Shown here: piece by piece, positions 46,971 through 59,212 of the stretch | Layout of the letters: the number at the start of each line of letters is the position of its first letter | Numbering within the stretch: the first letter of the stretch is position 1 | Source of the DNA: Abelmoschus esculentus | Taxonomy: Eukaryota > Streptophyta > Magnoliopsida > Malvales > Malvaceae | Length of the DNA: 64,000 nucleotides | Reading direction: 5' to 3' | Assembly (NCBI GenBank): GCA_035048815.1 | Contig: JAUCBN010000005.1 | Coordinates: 19,804,517-19,868,516 of the forward strand | Made by a program: the position numbers and the translations under genes | Notes under the pieces: model-generated | What the model was told of the DNA's origin: nothing | The model's database searches: none | The model's input: the letters and a program-made list of their open reading frames with translations, nothing else

Positions 46971-48038
46971 TGTAGCGATCTAAAAAAATGTTAGATTAGG
47001 TGTATCGCTAAAAATATTCTTTTGGGGTTGGAAAACATTTCCGATGTGTTATTTTGAAATGAATGTCTTCCACGTGGGATTTTCGGTTAAAATAATGATT
47101 TTGTAAAATTGGAATCGCCAACGACCGTTTAGGTAGACCGGACACCATAAAACCAGAGATTTTAAAGTTTGGGGTTCGGGAGTCAGTTACGGATGGGGAA
47201 GGATTAGCACCCCACACCGCCCAAAAATTGGTACTTTATTTAATTACCGCTTCATTAATATTAAATTTTCTGGGCAAATTTAACGATCGAATTAATTTTT
47301 AATTAAATGTGCGCATTTATTTTAAAGCACCTAAACCCGAAGGTAAGCGTCCGAACCACCACCACTACATTGGAGTTGGCCTCGCTTACGACCGAATTTA
47401 GGGGCCCGTATTAATTAATTAAGGTAAACATGTAATCTTAAACATGACAAATAAATTAAAAATATTACATAAAAAGTACATAAAAGCATAAATATTAATC
47501 TAACAAATAAAAGATACTAATCTAAAACATAAATTTATAACATACATAAATATTAATCCAAAACATAAATAAAATACCAAACATTACATTTTATTAAAAT
47601 AAAGCCAAAATACAATATAAAGAAAAGAAAATATACCTAAGAGTTCGAACGGTTAACCCCGAGTGATCATCATCGAGATCTTCCACGATCACTCCAAAAT
47701 TTTTAACTAGATCGAATCCTAAAAATAGGACCCGATCGAACCACACAAAATTTGGGGAGAGCTAAGCTCTCAAATTAGGATCATAGGGTACTACCCTCAC
47801 TCAATTGGTTCTTTTTCCGAAAGGCTCTCCATCTTCTCCTTTTATAGGCAATGAGAGAGGGGAAAGTCATGTTTCCCACCAATGTGGGATTCTAATCCTA
47901 CATCACTTTTCCTTTTCTTTCTTCTTCTTCTCCTTTCTCTTTTCATTTTTTCTTCTTTTTTCTTCTATTTTTATTAATAATATTACTACTACAATAATAC
48001 TACAAATACTAAAATTCGATAAAAAATGAGTGATTACA
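46971..48038 (-). repeat. 3' LTR of element B
   Basis: A 1068-bp LTR ending (in sense) ...GATCGCTACA. Unexpectedly it is followed at 46970-46953 by a second PBS-like sequence (GACGACTCCGCTG), as if it were also the 5' LTR of another copy. Confidence 0.85.
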
Positions 48039-48285
48039 GTTACCCCTCTTTGCTTTTTCTTGTGAAACGAGAACAAAGCAAAGATTAAAAAAAAGCACTC
48101 ATTTTTTCTTATTCTTCGATTTTGGCTTCAGAAATCACAGGTTCTTCTGGAACTTTCTGCTCTTTTTCAGCTAAATTTTCAGGCTTGTAATTCCTTCATG
48201 TATTGAACTTTTTCACCTTCTGATCTTGGAGCTACATGTCACTTCGGTTATATGACTTTTCGCCTTTCGAGCAGATCTTGCAAAA

Positions 48286-49029
48286 TAAAAGCTCCTCCTA
48301 TATAGAACTTTTATCTCTAGATCCTGAGTTTTAGTTTCTCTTTTATAAAACCATCACCCTAAAGCCTCGAGTTACGTGTCCCTCTTGTATAGAGCTTTCA
48401 TTTAGAGACAGTGACGAAGATGAGGGGTCCCTCTTGTATGAGACCCCATGTCTTCTACGTTGTTGGTTTCTCCTATATAAAACCTTCTGCGTTAGGACAG
48501 ATCTTGCAAAATAAGGTTCCTCCTGTATAGAACTCTTACTTCTGGATCCGGAGTTAGGGCTTCTCCTATATGAAACCTTTCACTCTAAAGTCTCGAGATG
48601 TGTGTCTCTCCTATATGAAGCTTCAATCTCAAAAATAAAAATGAAGATAGGGTCTGTCCTATATAGAACCCCTCTTCTTTGATGTTGTCGGTTTCTCCTA
48701 CATAAAACCTTTTACGTCATGACGGATCTTGTAGAATAAGGTCTCTCCTATATAGAACTCTTACTTCTAGATCTAGAGTTAGGGTTTCTCCTATATAAAA
48801 CCTTTCACTCTAAAGTCTCGAGTTGTTTGCCTCTCCTATATGAAGCTTCAATCTCAGAGACAAAAATGAAAATGAGGTCCCTCCTGTATAGAACTCCTCA
48901 CTTCAGTTCTGTCGATTTCTCCTATATAAAATCGTCGCGTCGTGGATAAACTTTTCCACTGATAGCTCATTCTGTATAGAGCTTCGAGTCTTTGTGTTTG
49001 GTGTGTACAAGTTCTTTCTATATAGAACT
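48286..49029 (-). repeat. Hairpin array with compensating stems (element B)
   Basis: About 14-16 units share a CTCCTATATA-like core (+ strand). At least eight have clearly paired, differing arms: AAAAG/CTTTT, GGGGTC/GACCCC, GGTTT/AAACC (three times), GGGT/ACCC, CGATTT/AAATCG, AGCTC/GAGCT and AGTTC/GAACT. The remaining units pair more weakly. The array lies a few hundred bases upstream of the PPT in sense orientation. Confidence 0.75.
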
Positions 49030-49109
49030 GCTACAAATTCTATTTTTGTGGGACTCGAGTCATGTCGGTACCCTCTGTATGGAATCTTTATATCCAAGTC
49101 TTTCGGGAC

Positions 49110-49530
49110 TTATGTCGGGAAGGCTACCAATGTTTTCTCTGAATCAGGAATCATGCCGGGAAGGCTGCCAATGTTTTCTCTGAATTGGGACTCATGTCTA
49201 TAGAGACTGCCAAAAAATCTGTTACTTCGGGACTCATGCCAAAGTGGCTGCCAATCTTTTTCTGAATCGGGACTCATGCCGGAAAGGCTGCCAATGTTTT
49301 CTCTGAATCAGGACTCACGTCTATAGAGACTGCCAAAAAAAAATGTTTCTTCGGGACTCACGCCAAGAAGGTTGCCAATGTTTCCTCTGAATCGAAACTC
49401 GCGTCTATAGAGACTACCAAAAAATCTGTTACTTCGGAACTCACACCTTAAAAGGCTGCAAAAAAATCTTTTTCTTCGGGGCTCATGCCAGAGTGGTTGT
49501 CAATCTTCTACGAATCAAGACTCACATCTA
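49110..49530 (-). repeat. Tandem repeat, alternating half-units of about 55 bp
   Basis: Seven to nine diverged copies share GGGACTCATGCC...GGCTGCCAATG or GGACTCATGTCTATAGAGAC phrases. Some copies also contain small inverted repeats (GTCT/AGAC, GCC/GGC). It is contiguous with the hairpin array of element B. A (TTC)n run follows at about 49817-49850. Confidence 0.75.
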
Positions 49531-52500
49531 GCAGCTGTCAATCTTCTTTCTGAAAACATCTGGGGTTCCTGGATTGCCCCAATGTCTTGATCTTTGTACT
49601 CGGTTCCTCTTTCATTTTGGAGACACATTCACTGTCTGCCAAGTTTCGTCTCGAAAATGTTTTTCTTTTTTCTTTCTTCTTCTTTTTGTGATGTCTCAGT
49701 TTCTATGACCTGTTAGACTTAGCTCTCGGTCTGCTCAGTTTTTTCTTTCTCTATACTCTCGTTTAATTGTTGGGCTCAAATTCTCGTGCTCAACTTAGTT
49801 TTTTCTTATTCTCTTCTTCTTCTTCTTCTTCTTCTTCTTCTTCTTCTTTCTTTATTTCTTTTCTTTTCTTTTAACTCGAGAGATGACTCGGTTCTATCCG
49901 TCTGGATATCAGAATAGACTTATCACATGCGATGTTGAAAATTTGAAGGGTTGACCTTTCTGGTTCAATCTTTCTTATTTTCCTTTTTTCTATTGGAAGG
50001 TAGTATTCGAATTAGCGTTTATGGAAGGTGCAAAGATGCACAAAATCCTTGTTGGGGTCATCTTTCTTGATCACTATCTGTCTTTTCCTGTAAGACGATT
50101 GTTTATCAAAAAGAATGATGCATGAGCATTTTCATTATGTATGTGTTTATGGAGTATACTGAGATGTATAGATGTAACCTATTTATAGCATATACATGAT
50201 GCATGAAGTTCCTATCAACACTATTTCAAAAATTTGGTGCCTCGGTCCTCATTCTGTCAATAGGGTAAGCTTTATTAGCTAAACTTTGTCAGTAATCATG
50301 ACACCTCTGGTTATATCAGATTCGAGCTTTGATTCTGTCATTTCACGAACAATGGTGCCCCGCTTGTATTCATTATATTCTCTTTTGGATCAGTATAATA
50401 GTTGATTGGACGTCTCTGTGTCTGGATTTCATTTCTGTGCTCGTCAGGGTACCTCACCGGAGGTTGACTCTCAGTTTTTTCAATTCTTGGAAAAATGAAT
50501 TTATTTGCATGTATTTCAATATGCAATAACAATTTTGGAAAATGTATGAAATTTGGAAGTTCATTACAAAAGTATTTAAAACATATTTGTCTTCCTGAAT
50601 ATCAAATGCAATGATATATTTGCCCCAATCTGGAAAAGAAAAACTCTAACGAAGAGTATATTTAAAAGATCCTCGTTAATTTTGGTGATATAAGCAAATG
50701 CCTAGTCTCTTCTAGAATCTCGGGCTTTCAAAAGGAACAATTCTCTTCCTAGAGGCTACCCCTTTTTGGTGGCACTCATTATCTCTCTTTCTCATCATGC
50801 CTCATCTTTCCCTCATTTAGGTGTCGATCAGGCACTTTGAAGCTCGACGTTCCTTGAAGCAAGGTTAACCTTTAGGCGAAAGTGTGATCTGAAGACAATC
50901 TCATGTAGTTTGGACATCACTAAATGATCAGAATGGTCTTTGAAAGCTTGTAAGAGCTGAGTCCATGATCGGTGTAAAAAGGTTTCTATATTTGGTATGT
51001 GTATTTCTAATATATTTTTTCTTTTTCTTTTTTCTTTTTTCTTTTTTCTTTTTTCTTTCATCTTTTTCCTTTTTCTTTTCTTTTTCTTTTTTCTTTTTTC
51101 ACCGAAAATGACAATCTTCAGGCCGATTTGTCTTTGATGGCTTCGATATTCGCTTCTGTGCAAATCTGTGTGATCGTAAGGCGTTCAAAACGAAGATTCT
51201 TTGTTTCTCCTTGCCTCGTTTCCTCTGGTTGAATTTTTGCTTCTGAATTATTTGATCTGAATATGAAGTGTGTACAATAAATGTATTTGTATTTGTGATA
51301 TGTGTACTTCTATTTTTTTGAGTCGCACTAGACTGTCTGTTTTAGGTTTTCACCCTAGAGTTTATTCCTTTTTCCGAAATTGGCAATCTTCAGGCCAACT
51401 TATCTCGGATGTGCTTCGATATTTGTTTCTGTGTAAATTTGTGAGATCTTGAGGTATCTAGAATAAGGATTCTTTTCCCATCTTTACCTCGTTCCTTCTG
51501 CTGAATTTCTGATTCTGAATTGTCTAATATGAATGAAGCGTGTACAACATTGTTTCCTTCACATTTCTTTTTCCTCTTTTAAGTTTCTGGATGCGTCACC
51601 AGATTGGGGTATTTTTCGATTATTCACTGCTTGAACTCGATTGTCTTTGTGCATCTTGTTGATATTGCTTGGATTCAATCACCTTTATGTGATCTCCTAA
51701 CGTTTTGCTCTTCCAAAATCTTCTTTTACTTGATTCAGACTTGTTTCGGCCTTCTGATTGTCATTCTCTTTCTTTCTTTCTTTCTTTCTTTCTTCTTTTT
51801 TTTTCTTTTTTCTTTTTTTTTCTCTCTCTCTTTTGCGTGTGTCTTAACTCTCGACTATTTCTTGCTGATAGTCTTCCTATTTCAATATCTAATTTGTCTG
51901 ATCTTACCCTCCTTTTCTGGTGAGGTGAGAGAATGTCATTCGTCGTTTCATTCAAGAATGTCCTGAGAAGGTCTTTAGGGGGTAGAAGTTTAAGGTCGAC
52001 TCTCGATTCGAGGATCTTGATCAACAAGTGCCTGAGAAGGAAATTTTCCTAAAAATGAGAGTTGCCCATTGTCTATTCGCTCATATTGTTCCTTCGTTGG
52101 CCTTAGTAGACTAGTAGGAACTCTCATTTACAATATTCCCGCAAAATTCAGTCTCTTCTGAATATACAAAACCTTATAGTTGGTCTTTGAGTTTGGAGAA
52201 AATATGCTACCACATTTGAAATTTCACGGATCAAGTGTGTAATGATGTGTACATGCATGTTAAAAAATGTTTGTTATGTTTACATAGGAGAGCAGGAACT
52301 ACTTCCTTAAAATGAATGAAAGATTAAAGAATGTAAAAAATGAATTTAAACAAATATGCATGAAATTTTCTGTTTGAATGTTCAACTGAGAAGTAAGAAC
52401 CTTCCTGAATCCATCTCTATCATCATACTTCGAAACTTGAACTATCGGCTTCAATCAAACTTTGAACCTTGTTCTTCAGGGCTCTATAATTCTTATTCGT

Positions 52501-54629
52501 GTGACTTGTGCTTCCCTCGCGACATTGACATCATAATCGGGTGTATAGGGGTCCTTTTCGATTTAGATTGAACAAGTGTTGACAGCTCTTGATGAGGATT
52601 AGAAACAATTCGGTATACGTCATAGGAATCTAAAAGTTGATTTTCTGTGTAACATCTTCAAGACGATCTTTCAGCTATTTTTGCCCCGTTCTTTAGGTTA
52701 CTATACGATCCTCCATTTTCTTCCTCTAGTATCGAGTGAGATGAAAATGCATGTGTGATATAGATGTAAATGATGCATACAGTTAAAATGATATAAAAAA
52801 ATAGTCAAATGCATGTGTGATGCAGATGCGGATACAAATAATTCAAAATGTATGCAAACAAAGGTATTAATCTCTGTTGGTAATCACCCTACTAGATTAC
52901 TTTCACGGGAAATAGACGGTCCATTACAATATTGGAAAAACTAGTCCTATACATTAGTACTAGCCCTAATTCTGATTTCTTATGGCCCTAAACTGCTTGT
53001 TTGACCAAGGAATCTCTGTTACATCACGAGCTTCGGGCTTCTTAGTTGATCTGGTTGTTTCTGACTACCACTTTAAACTTCGGTCTTCGAGATTGTCTAG
53101 CAACGGTCTTGATCAAATATTACCTAAGCAACCTTGCAGTGTCGGTGCTTCTAGTAACAGTTCTTTTCTGTTAATGCTTCTTTAAACATTCTGAATCATC
53201 TCCGATAATCTTGAATGATGACCCCGATCCTCGTGAAATAGGCTAGTGAGGCACTAACCACTCATTCTTCTTCTTGATGTCTGATAAAAACCACATCTTC
53301 ATTGATGTGATTGAAATTCGGTCCATTACCTTTTTTGGTCAGCGTTTTGTACCTGACTCTGACTGATCCTCGGATGATGAAATACATTTGTTCTGCATTT
53401 TTGACAAACCCTTTCGTTGGTTGACCTTTGACGATTTTCTGTTACATTTATTGTATCGATTTGGAATTCCCGATGATCATCTCTTCGTTGACCCGAATAA
53501 AATAAAACACTATTACCTGCTCTCGGTGTACGACATCTGATTCTGACTTGAACTATGAATGGCAAAATGACACCAATTTTGCACCCCTTAATAACCCATT
53601 CTATGGTTAAGCTCTCATGGTTTTCTGTTCTTGGTAGACTGATGTCTGATTCTGACTCGACCTTTAGACGGTGAGATGATATCGGTTCTCTGTCTCTAAT
53701 AACCCTTGGATTAAACTTTGGCTTTCTGTTATGTCCTTTATGTTCGCTTGGAATCTCGGATGATGTAGACCCGAATAAATACATGGTCATTACCTGATCG
53801 TTTGGCAGACTGTTTTCTAGGCTCTTCGGTTATCCTCTAACCGATGTCTGATAAAAGGGGTATGGTGGATGTTGACCGAATTTTATCCCTTAATCGATGT
53901 CTCTGATTGGTTTCTGACACTAGGGTTGAGGGTTTGAGATATCTCTCTTCCATTGTGAATGTTTCCTTTGTAGGATGAACCACTTAGATCAATACCCTCT
54001 AATGCAATGCAAGATGTAATGCATGCAAAAAAGAAAAATAAAAGCAAAAGTAACCATGTTAGTATCGGGTAAAAATAATAAACACAGAAATAAATTTCAT
54101 AAAAATAAATTTGCGCAAAAGTAAATAGAGAAAAGCAGTCCTAGACATCTTGTCTAATTCACTTAGGGTATCTGCATGGCTCTAATGGGGCGGGTAATCT
54201 AGTTCTTTACATACAGTGTTGGTGCTAAAAGGGGACCCGAATTGTCCGAGCTATCCTCTACTAAGAGTAGCAAGGCCCCCGATCATCATCCATTATAGGC
54301 TCATCTTGACCGGGTTCAATTCAGGGGACCCGTTCGCTTATGCCCATACAAAGGAACAATATCCTTACGAAAGCATAAGGTAGTAGAGCCCCGAAGGTAC
54401 TTCGGCTAGGGCCCATACGGGAGAACAATATCTTCACGAAAGCATTAGCCTTTTCCCCCCACTTAAAAGGACGGTTTTAGATGTAAATTTTAAATGCGGA
54501 AAAATAAAAGCGCAAATTTAATTGAATATTAATTTGATCGTCACTTTAGCCCAGAATCTTTAATATTAGTAAAGCGGTAATTGTTTAAAAGCTTGACTCT
54601 CTTTTTGTTTTGAAAAAACAAAATTTTTT

Positions 54630-54646
54630 CCCCAGCGGAGTCGCCA
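54630..54646 (-). other. Primer-binding site of element B
   Basis: TGGCGACTCCGCTGGGG in sense follows the 5' LTR end after two bases. A degenerate version follows the 5' LTR of element A. This PBS type is seen in large Tat/Ogre-like gypsy elements; I do not assign the primer tRNA with confidence. Confidence 0.7.
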
Positions 54647-54648
54647 TC

Positions 54649-55718
54649 TGTAGCGATCTAAAAAAATGTTAGATTAGGTGTATCGCTAAAAATATTCTTT
54701 TGGGGTTGGAAAACATTTCCGGTGTGTTATTTTGAAATGAATGTCTTCCACGTGGGGTTTTCGGTTAAAATAATGATTTTGTAAAATTGGAGTCCCCACC
54801 GGCCGTGTAGGTAGACCGGACACCATAAAACCAGAGATTTTAAAGTTTGGGATTCGGGAGTCAGTTATGGATGGGGAAGGATTAGCACCCCCACACCGCC
54901 CAAAAATTGGTACTTTATTTAATTATCACTTCATTAATATTAAATTTTCCGGGCTAATTTGACGATCGAATTAATTTTTAATTAAATGTACGCATTTATT
55001 TTAAAGCACCTAAACCCGAAGGTAAGCGTTCGAACCACCACCACTACACTGGAGTTGGCCTCGCTTATGACCGAATTTAGGGGACCGTATTAATTAATTA
55101 AGGTAAACATGTAATCTTAAACATGACAAATAAATTAAAAATATTAAATAAAAAGTACATAAAAGCATAAATATTAATCTAACAAATAAAAGATACTAAT
55201 CTAAAACATAAATTCATAACATACATAAATATTAATCCAAAACATAAATAAAATACCAAGCATTACATTTTATTAAAATAAAGCCAAAATACAACATAAA
55301 AAAAAAGAAAATATACCTAAGAGTTCGAACGGTTAACCCCGAGTGATCATCATCGAGATCTTCCACGATCACTCCAAAATTTTTAACTAGATCGTATCCT
55401 AAAAATAGGACCCGATCGAACCACACAAAATTTGGGGAGAGCTAAGCTCTCAAATTAGGATCATAGGGTACTACCCTCACCCAATTGGTTCTTTTTCCAA
55501 AAGGCTCTCCATCCCCTCCTTTTATAGGCAATGAGAGAGGGAAAGTCATGTTTCCCACCAATGTGGGATTCTAATCCTACATCACTTTTTCTTTTCTTTC
55601 TTCTTCTTCTCTTTTCTCTTTTCATTTTTTCTCTCTTTTTTCTTCTATTTTTATTAATAATATTACTACTATAATAATAGTACAAATACTAAAATTCGAT
55701 AAAAAATGAGTGATTACA
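54649..55718 (-). repeat. 5' LTR of element B
   Basis: A 1070-bp copy of 46971-48038. It abuts A's LTR at GTAGG. It ends next to the PBS in the expected order. Confidence 0.85.
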
Positions 55719-56378
55719 GTAGGTAAAAATTAGTGACATTAGTAAAGTTATTAATTTTGTTAAGTGACAAGATGGTAGTGTCCAAGCATTTAGATGTTAT
55801 CATACACTTAGTGAAATTAATAATTTAAATAGGGTTTTAATATTTAATTAATAGAGTATTCCTAGGTTAGAACTTAAAATGAATAAGATAAATAAATGGT
55901 CATGCATTTAAACCTTTTGAGGCGAAATTTATATTTCTTTAAATTTGGGTGAGATTTCCTATCTAGAGGACGTCTCATTCGGCCCAAGTTTAAAAGGGAT
56001 ATATTTTCTAAATCAAAAGGATATCCTCAATTCAAGCAGTGTTTAATTAACAATGAAGAATTAAATTAATATTTATATTCAAAATATCAAAATGCCACGT
56101 GTAATTAATAAGGTACCAATTTTTGGGCGTTTGTAAGGGTCATCCTTACACATAACCGACTCCCGAACCCAAATATTTTTAACGAATCTCTGGTTTGTTT
56201 TATGGTGTCTGGCCTACCAAAGTGGCCGGTGGCGACTCCAAATCAATTTTTAAAATTAAAATAATAAGTTTATTTTAAAATTTGTTTTTTTAAGATTAAA
56301 AATGATAAAATTCGTATTTTACAAAACCAATTCGCTAGGCTATTTCCACACGTTTTCGGTTTTAAAAAGGTCGCGATA
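55719..56378 (+). repeat. 3' LTR of element A, right piece
   Basis: It corresponds to 32454-33112 of the 5' LTR, with scattered substitutions. It ends ...GGTCGCGATA, followed by TSD AATAT and the right half of the hAT element. Confidence 0.85.
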
Positions 56379-56929
56379 AATATTACTGGGCTCTGCTCGG
56401 GCTCAAAGCTCGTCGGACTCGGCTTGGTTTGGTTTGGCTTGAAATGAACAATTTTCAATATTATTTTTATTATTTATTTATAGTTTATTTTTATTTATTA
56501 TTTATAGTTTTGTAAATTTGTTTTAATTGATAATATTTAATTTATTTTATTTAATTTATTTTTAGTGATTTTTTACTCTCAATTATTTTATTATTTTTTT
56601 TTACTAAACAAATCATTTTTAATGTATATATAAATATATGTATGTTTATATATAATTATTCTGAGTATGTTCACGAGCCTTTCGAGCCGAGTTTAGATAA
56701 ACTCGACTTGACTCGTTTAAATCTCGAGTCGAACCGAACCCAAATTGAACTCACTCAAACTAAGCTTTAACCGAACCAAACCCAAATAGCTCCCGAGTCG
56801 GCCAGAGTCATTCTCACCCTAAATATTACGTCTTAAAAGTTTTATCTTATCCGTTTAGAAAATAAGGATAAAGTTGTAATTAAAGTTTAATATTACAGAC
56901 CTAATTGACTCCCTCTCTCCCTTTGTCAC

Positions 56930-58438
56930 TTTTTAACAGAGATATCAGAAAAGCTTAAAAAAGAGTTAATCGCGCATCGAAATTCATTCTTCGATCTTCG
57001 AACGCCGGCGGCGAAACTCCACTCTGTTTAGCGGTTTCGACGTATCTTCAGGTCCTCTTTCTGCCTCGAGTTCTAATTTCTCTATTTTCATTCAATCCCC
57101 GTTGGGATCTATATTTCGTTTTATGACGTTATTGATGATTTGATTTGGTTTGAATTGTTATTTGAGTGTGATTAGTGGATTTTTTTTTTTGTTTGATTAG
57201 GAAATTAAATGGAACATTTTCGTTTTCTGATTAGAAAATTATCGAATGTGGTAACAGTTTTCATTATTAAGGTTTTCATTTTCATAATCAAATTAAATTC
57301 GAAGTAAGAAGATTTGGTCATTCAAGTTAAAAGTAAAAGAATTAGCTTAATTGAAGCCTGATCCGAGTTGAGTTCAATTCATCTCTTGAGGGAGTTTCTG
57401 TCTACTCTGCCAGCGCGAAAACCAAAAAAATCAAAGATTTCTTCGTCTTTTTCCCCCTTGAATCACGTTATAGGGCTGATGACATGATTCTATCTTTTAT
57501 ATGTTCTTATTGATTTGTCTCTAAATTTTACATGAAGGATATCTTTGAGATTGGGGATCTTTTGAGTGTTACAGTCTGATCATGAATCTTAGATGCTCAT
57601 TTTTGAGTCAGAATTTCAAACATAAATTTTAGGTTCTCATGATCACTTGCCTTTCTACTCGTGCACTTCTTGCCATCGTGATTGATCTAGTTTCTTTTCT
57701 TCTCATGAATGGCTTCTGATTTTCCATGTGATGTTGAATTGTCAATGGAATTTTGCTGAGCGGGCATTGTATTTTAGTTACTTCTCCAAACAATATTGTT
57801 TGCATTGGAGAAGATCTGATAAAGATATAAAATGAAATTTAGACTATTTAAATTTGGGGAAATGAACAGAATAAGAATAGATGAAATGTGACTGATATGT
57901 GAAATTATTATATTAAGGTATATCAGCTATTGACTGCCAACTACTTTCTGGTATAAAAGAATAGAAAGGAATAACAAATACCAGCAAATTAGCTATGCTG
58001 GATATGAATATTTTACTAAATGTGCCTTTTTTGGCTCCTTTTAGATAGAATATCCTAACTTTTTTTAGTCTAGTTTACAAATTTGTTTGCGATTGTTATA
58101 TTGTGAACTTGCCCGTCTCGGTGTCTCCTATCCAGTTTCATGGAAAAGTAATGTTATTCGTGCGCATTAGACACAACTAATTCATTGAAGTTGACTTATT
58201 TTGTGCCCCATGGTTCTCTGCAGTACTTAGATCTTCTTGCTTCAGCAATTTAATTGCTCTGATAAAAATCTTAACTAAAGTTAAAGGGTTGGTGAATTAA
58301 GCTAAAGTTGATGACTTGCTTTTAAGATTGAAAGCTTATTTCCTTCTTTTTGAAGGTAGTCTAATTAACTTTCATTTATGTTTCTTGTTTTTATTAATTA
58401 ATCCGACCTATATTTTTTCTTAGTTCAGATACCTGAAA
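56930..58438 (+). other. 5'UTR and UTR intron of V-ATPase subunit D
   Basis: A GC-richer stretch (about 56940-57051) looks like a first non-coding exon ending TCTTCAG|GTCCTC. The acceptor is at TTCTTAG (58423) or GTTCAG (58428), giving an intron of about 1.37 kb from 57052. The coding sequence follows within 10-15 bases. No other gene is visible in the intron. Confidence 0.6.
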
Positions 58439-59212
58439 ATGTCTGGTCAATCCCAGCGCCTGAATGTGGTTCCAACTGTTACAATGCTTGGAATCATGAA
58501 AGCTCGGCTTGTGGGTGCTACAAGAGGCCATGCACTCCTTAAGAAGAAGAGTGATGCCCTAACTGTACAATTTCGTCAGATTCTTAAGAAGATAGTCTCT
58601 ACAAAAGAATCAATGGGTGAGATAATGAAAACCTCTTCATTTTCCTTAACCGAGGCTAAGTATGTTGCTGGTGAGAACATCAAACAGGTTGTGCTTGAGA
58701 ATGTTAAAAATGCTACTCTTAAAGTCCGATCCCGACAAGAGAACGTTGCTGGAGTGAAACTTCCCAAGTTTGATTATTTCACAGAAGGTGAGACCAAGAA
58801 TGATCTGACTGGTTTGGCCAGAGGTGGTCAACAGGTCCAACAGTGCCGTGCTGCTTATGTGAAAGCAATTGAGGTTCTAGTTGAACTTGCTTCTCTCCAG
58901 ACCTCATTCTTAACCCTTGACGAGGCAATCAAGACCACAAATCGTAGGGTTAATGCTTTAGAGAATGTTGTAAAACCAAGGTTGGAGAATACCATAAGTT
59001 ACATCAAGGGAGAGTTGGACGAGCTTGAAAGGGAGGATTTCTTCAGGTTAAAGAAGATACAAGGTTATAAGAAGAGGGAGATAGAGAGAAAGCTTGCAGA
59101 GGCCAAGCTGTTGGCCGAGGATCAGTTTTCGTTGAAAAGAGGTGTCTCAACAAACTCAGCTCACAATCTGCTATCTGCAGGCAGGGAGAAGGATGACGAT
59201 ATTATTTTCTAA
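58439..59212 (+). CDS. VHA-D: V-type H+-ATPase subunit D
   Basis: The subunit forms the central stalk (rotor) of the V1 sector with subunit F and couples ATP hydrolysis to proton pumping at the vacuole and trans-Golgi. A single coding exon gives 257 residues, near the plant norm of about 260. It begins MSGQSQRLNVVPTVTMLGIM. Both family signatures are seen: N-terminal LKKKSDAL in the first long helix, and the C-terminal coiled stretch RRVNALENVVKPRLENTI. The C-terminal half is helical and rich in charged residues, as expected for a rotor coiled coil. The ATG lies just after a probable 5'UTR intron. The frame is intact. Confidence 0.97.
   Translation: MSGQSQRLNVVPTVTMLGIMKARLVGATRGHALLKKKSDALTVQFRQILKKIVSTKESMGEIMKTSSFSLTEAKYVAGENIKQVVLENVKNATLKVRSRQENVAGVKLPKFDYFTEGETKNDLTGLARGGQQVQQCRAAYVKAIEVLVELASLQTSFLTLDEAIKTTNRRVNALENVVKPRLENTISYIKGELDELEREDFFRLKKIQGYKKREIERKLAEAKLLAEDQFSLKRGVSTNSAHNLLSAGREKDDDIIF

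Larger units (their letters stand above)
46971..55718 (-). mobile_element. LTR retrotransposon B, non-autonomous, nested in A's 3' LTR
   Basis: The LTRs are 46971-48038 (3' in sense) and 54649-55718 (5' in sense). Ends are TGTAATCACTC and CGCTACA, and the two copies differ by a few percent by eye. In sense, a PBS follows the 5' LTR and a polypurine tract (AAGCAAAGAGGGGTAAC) precedes the 3' LTR. The 6.6-kb interior has no Gag-Pol signature. It holds hairpin and tandem arrays, T/C-rich tracts and repeated TCTGATTCTGACT-type phrases (about 53350-53700). The right flank GTAGG matches A's LTR at 32454-32458; the left TSD is missing. Confidence 0.85.
30633..56378 (+). mobile_element. LTR retrotransposon A, host to nested insertions
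   Basis: The 5' LTR is 30633-33112. The 3' LTR survives in two pieces, 42612-43353 and 55719-56378. The TSD is AATAT (30628-30632 and 56379-56383). Ends are TGTTAACA and GCGACA (GCGATA at the far right). A degenerate primer-binding-like sequence follows the 5' LTR (33113-33134), and a polypurine tract precedes the 3' LTR. After removing D, the internal region is only about 4.9 kb and lacks protease, RT and integrase, so A is non-autonomous. LTR type and PBS style suggest a Ty3/gypsy (Tat/Athila-like) relative; this is inference. Confidence 0.85.
30498..56821. mobile_element. Non-autonomous hAT element, split by LTR element A
   Basis: The halves are 30498-30632 and 56379-56821. Outer ends are TAGAGGTGATAACGAGCC and, inverted, TAGGGTGAGAATGACTC. 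They are flanked by a perfect 8-bp duplication, AATATTAC, at 30490-30497 and 56822-56829. An 8-bp TSD with a TAGGGTG-like end is typical of hAT elements. Removing the LTR insertion restores an element of about 0.57 kb rich in CTCGGCTCG-type phrases. Confidence 0.8.

Noticed and set aside
48903..49203. Short frames within element B's repeat arrays
   Set aside because: Frames follow the tandem unit, and there is no conserved domain.
51604..52027. Frames of 120 aa (+) and 88 aa (-) in a T/C-rich tract
   Set aside because: Low-complexity TTTCTTTC composition produces FLSF or KKKE-type protein. It is not a gene.
53326..53790. A 154-aa minus-strand frame in element B
   Set aside because: It is on the element's sense strand but made of repeated phrases, with no Gag-Pol motif. 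Not supported as coding.
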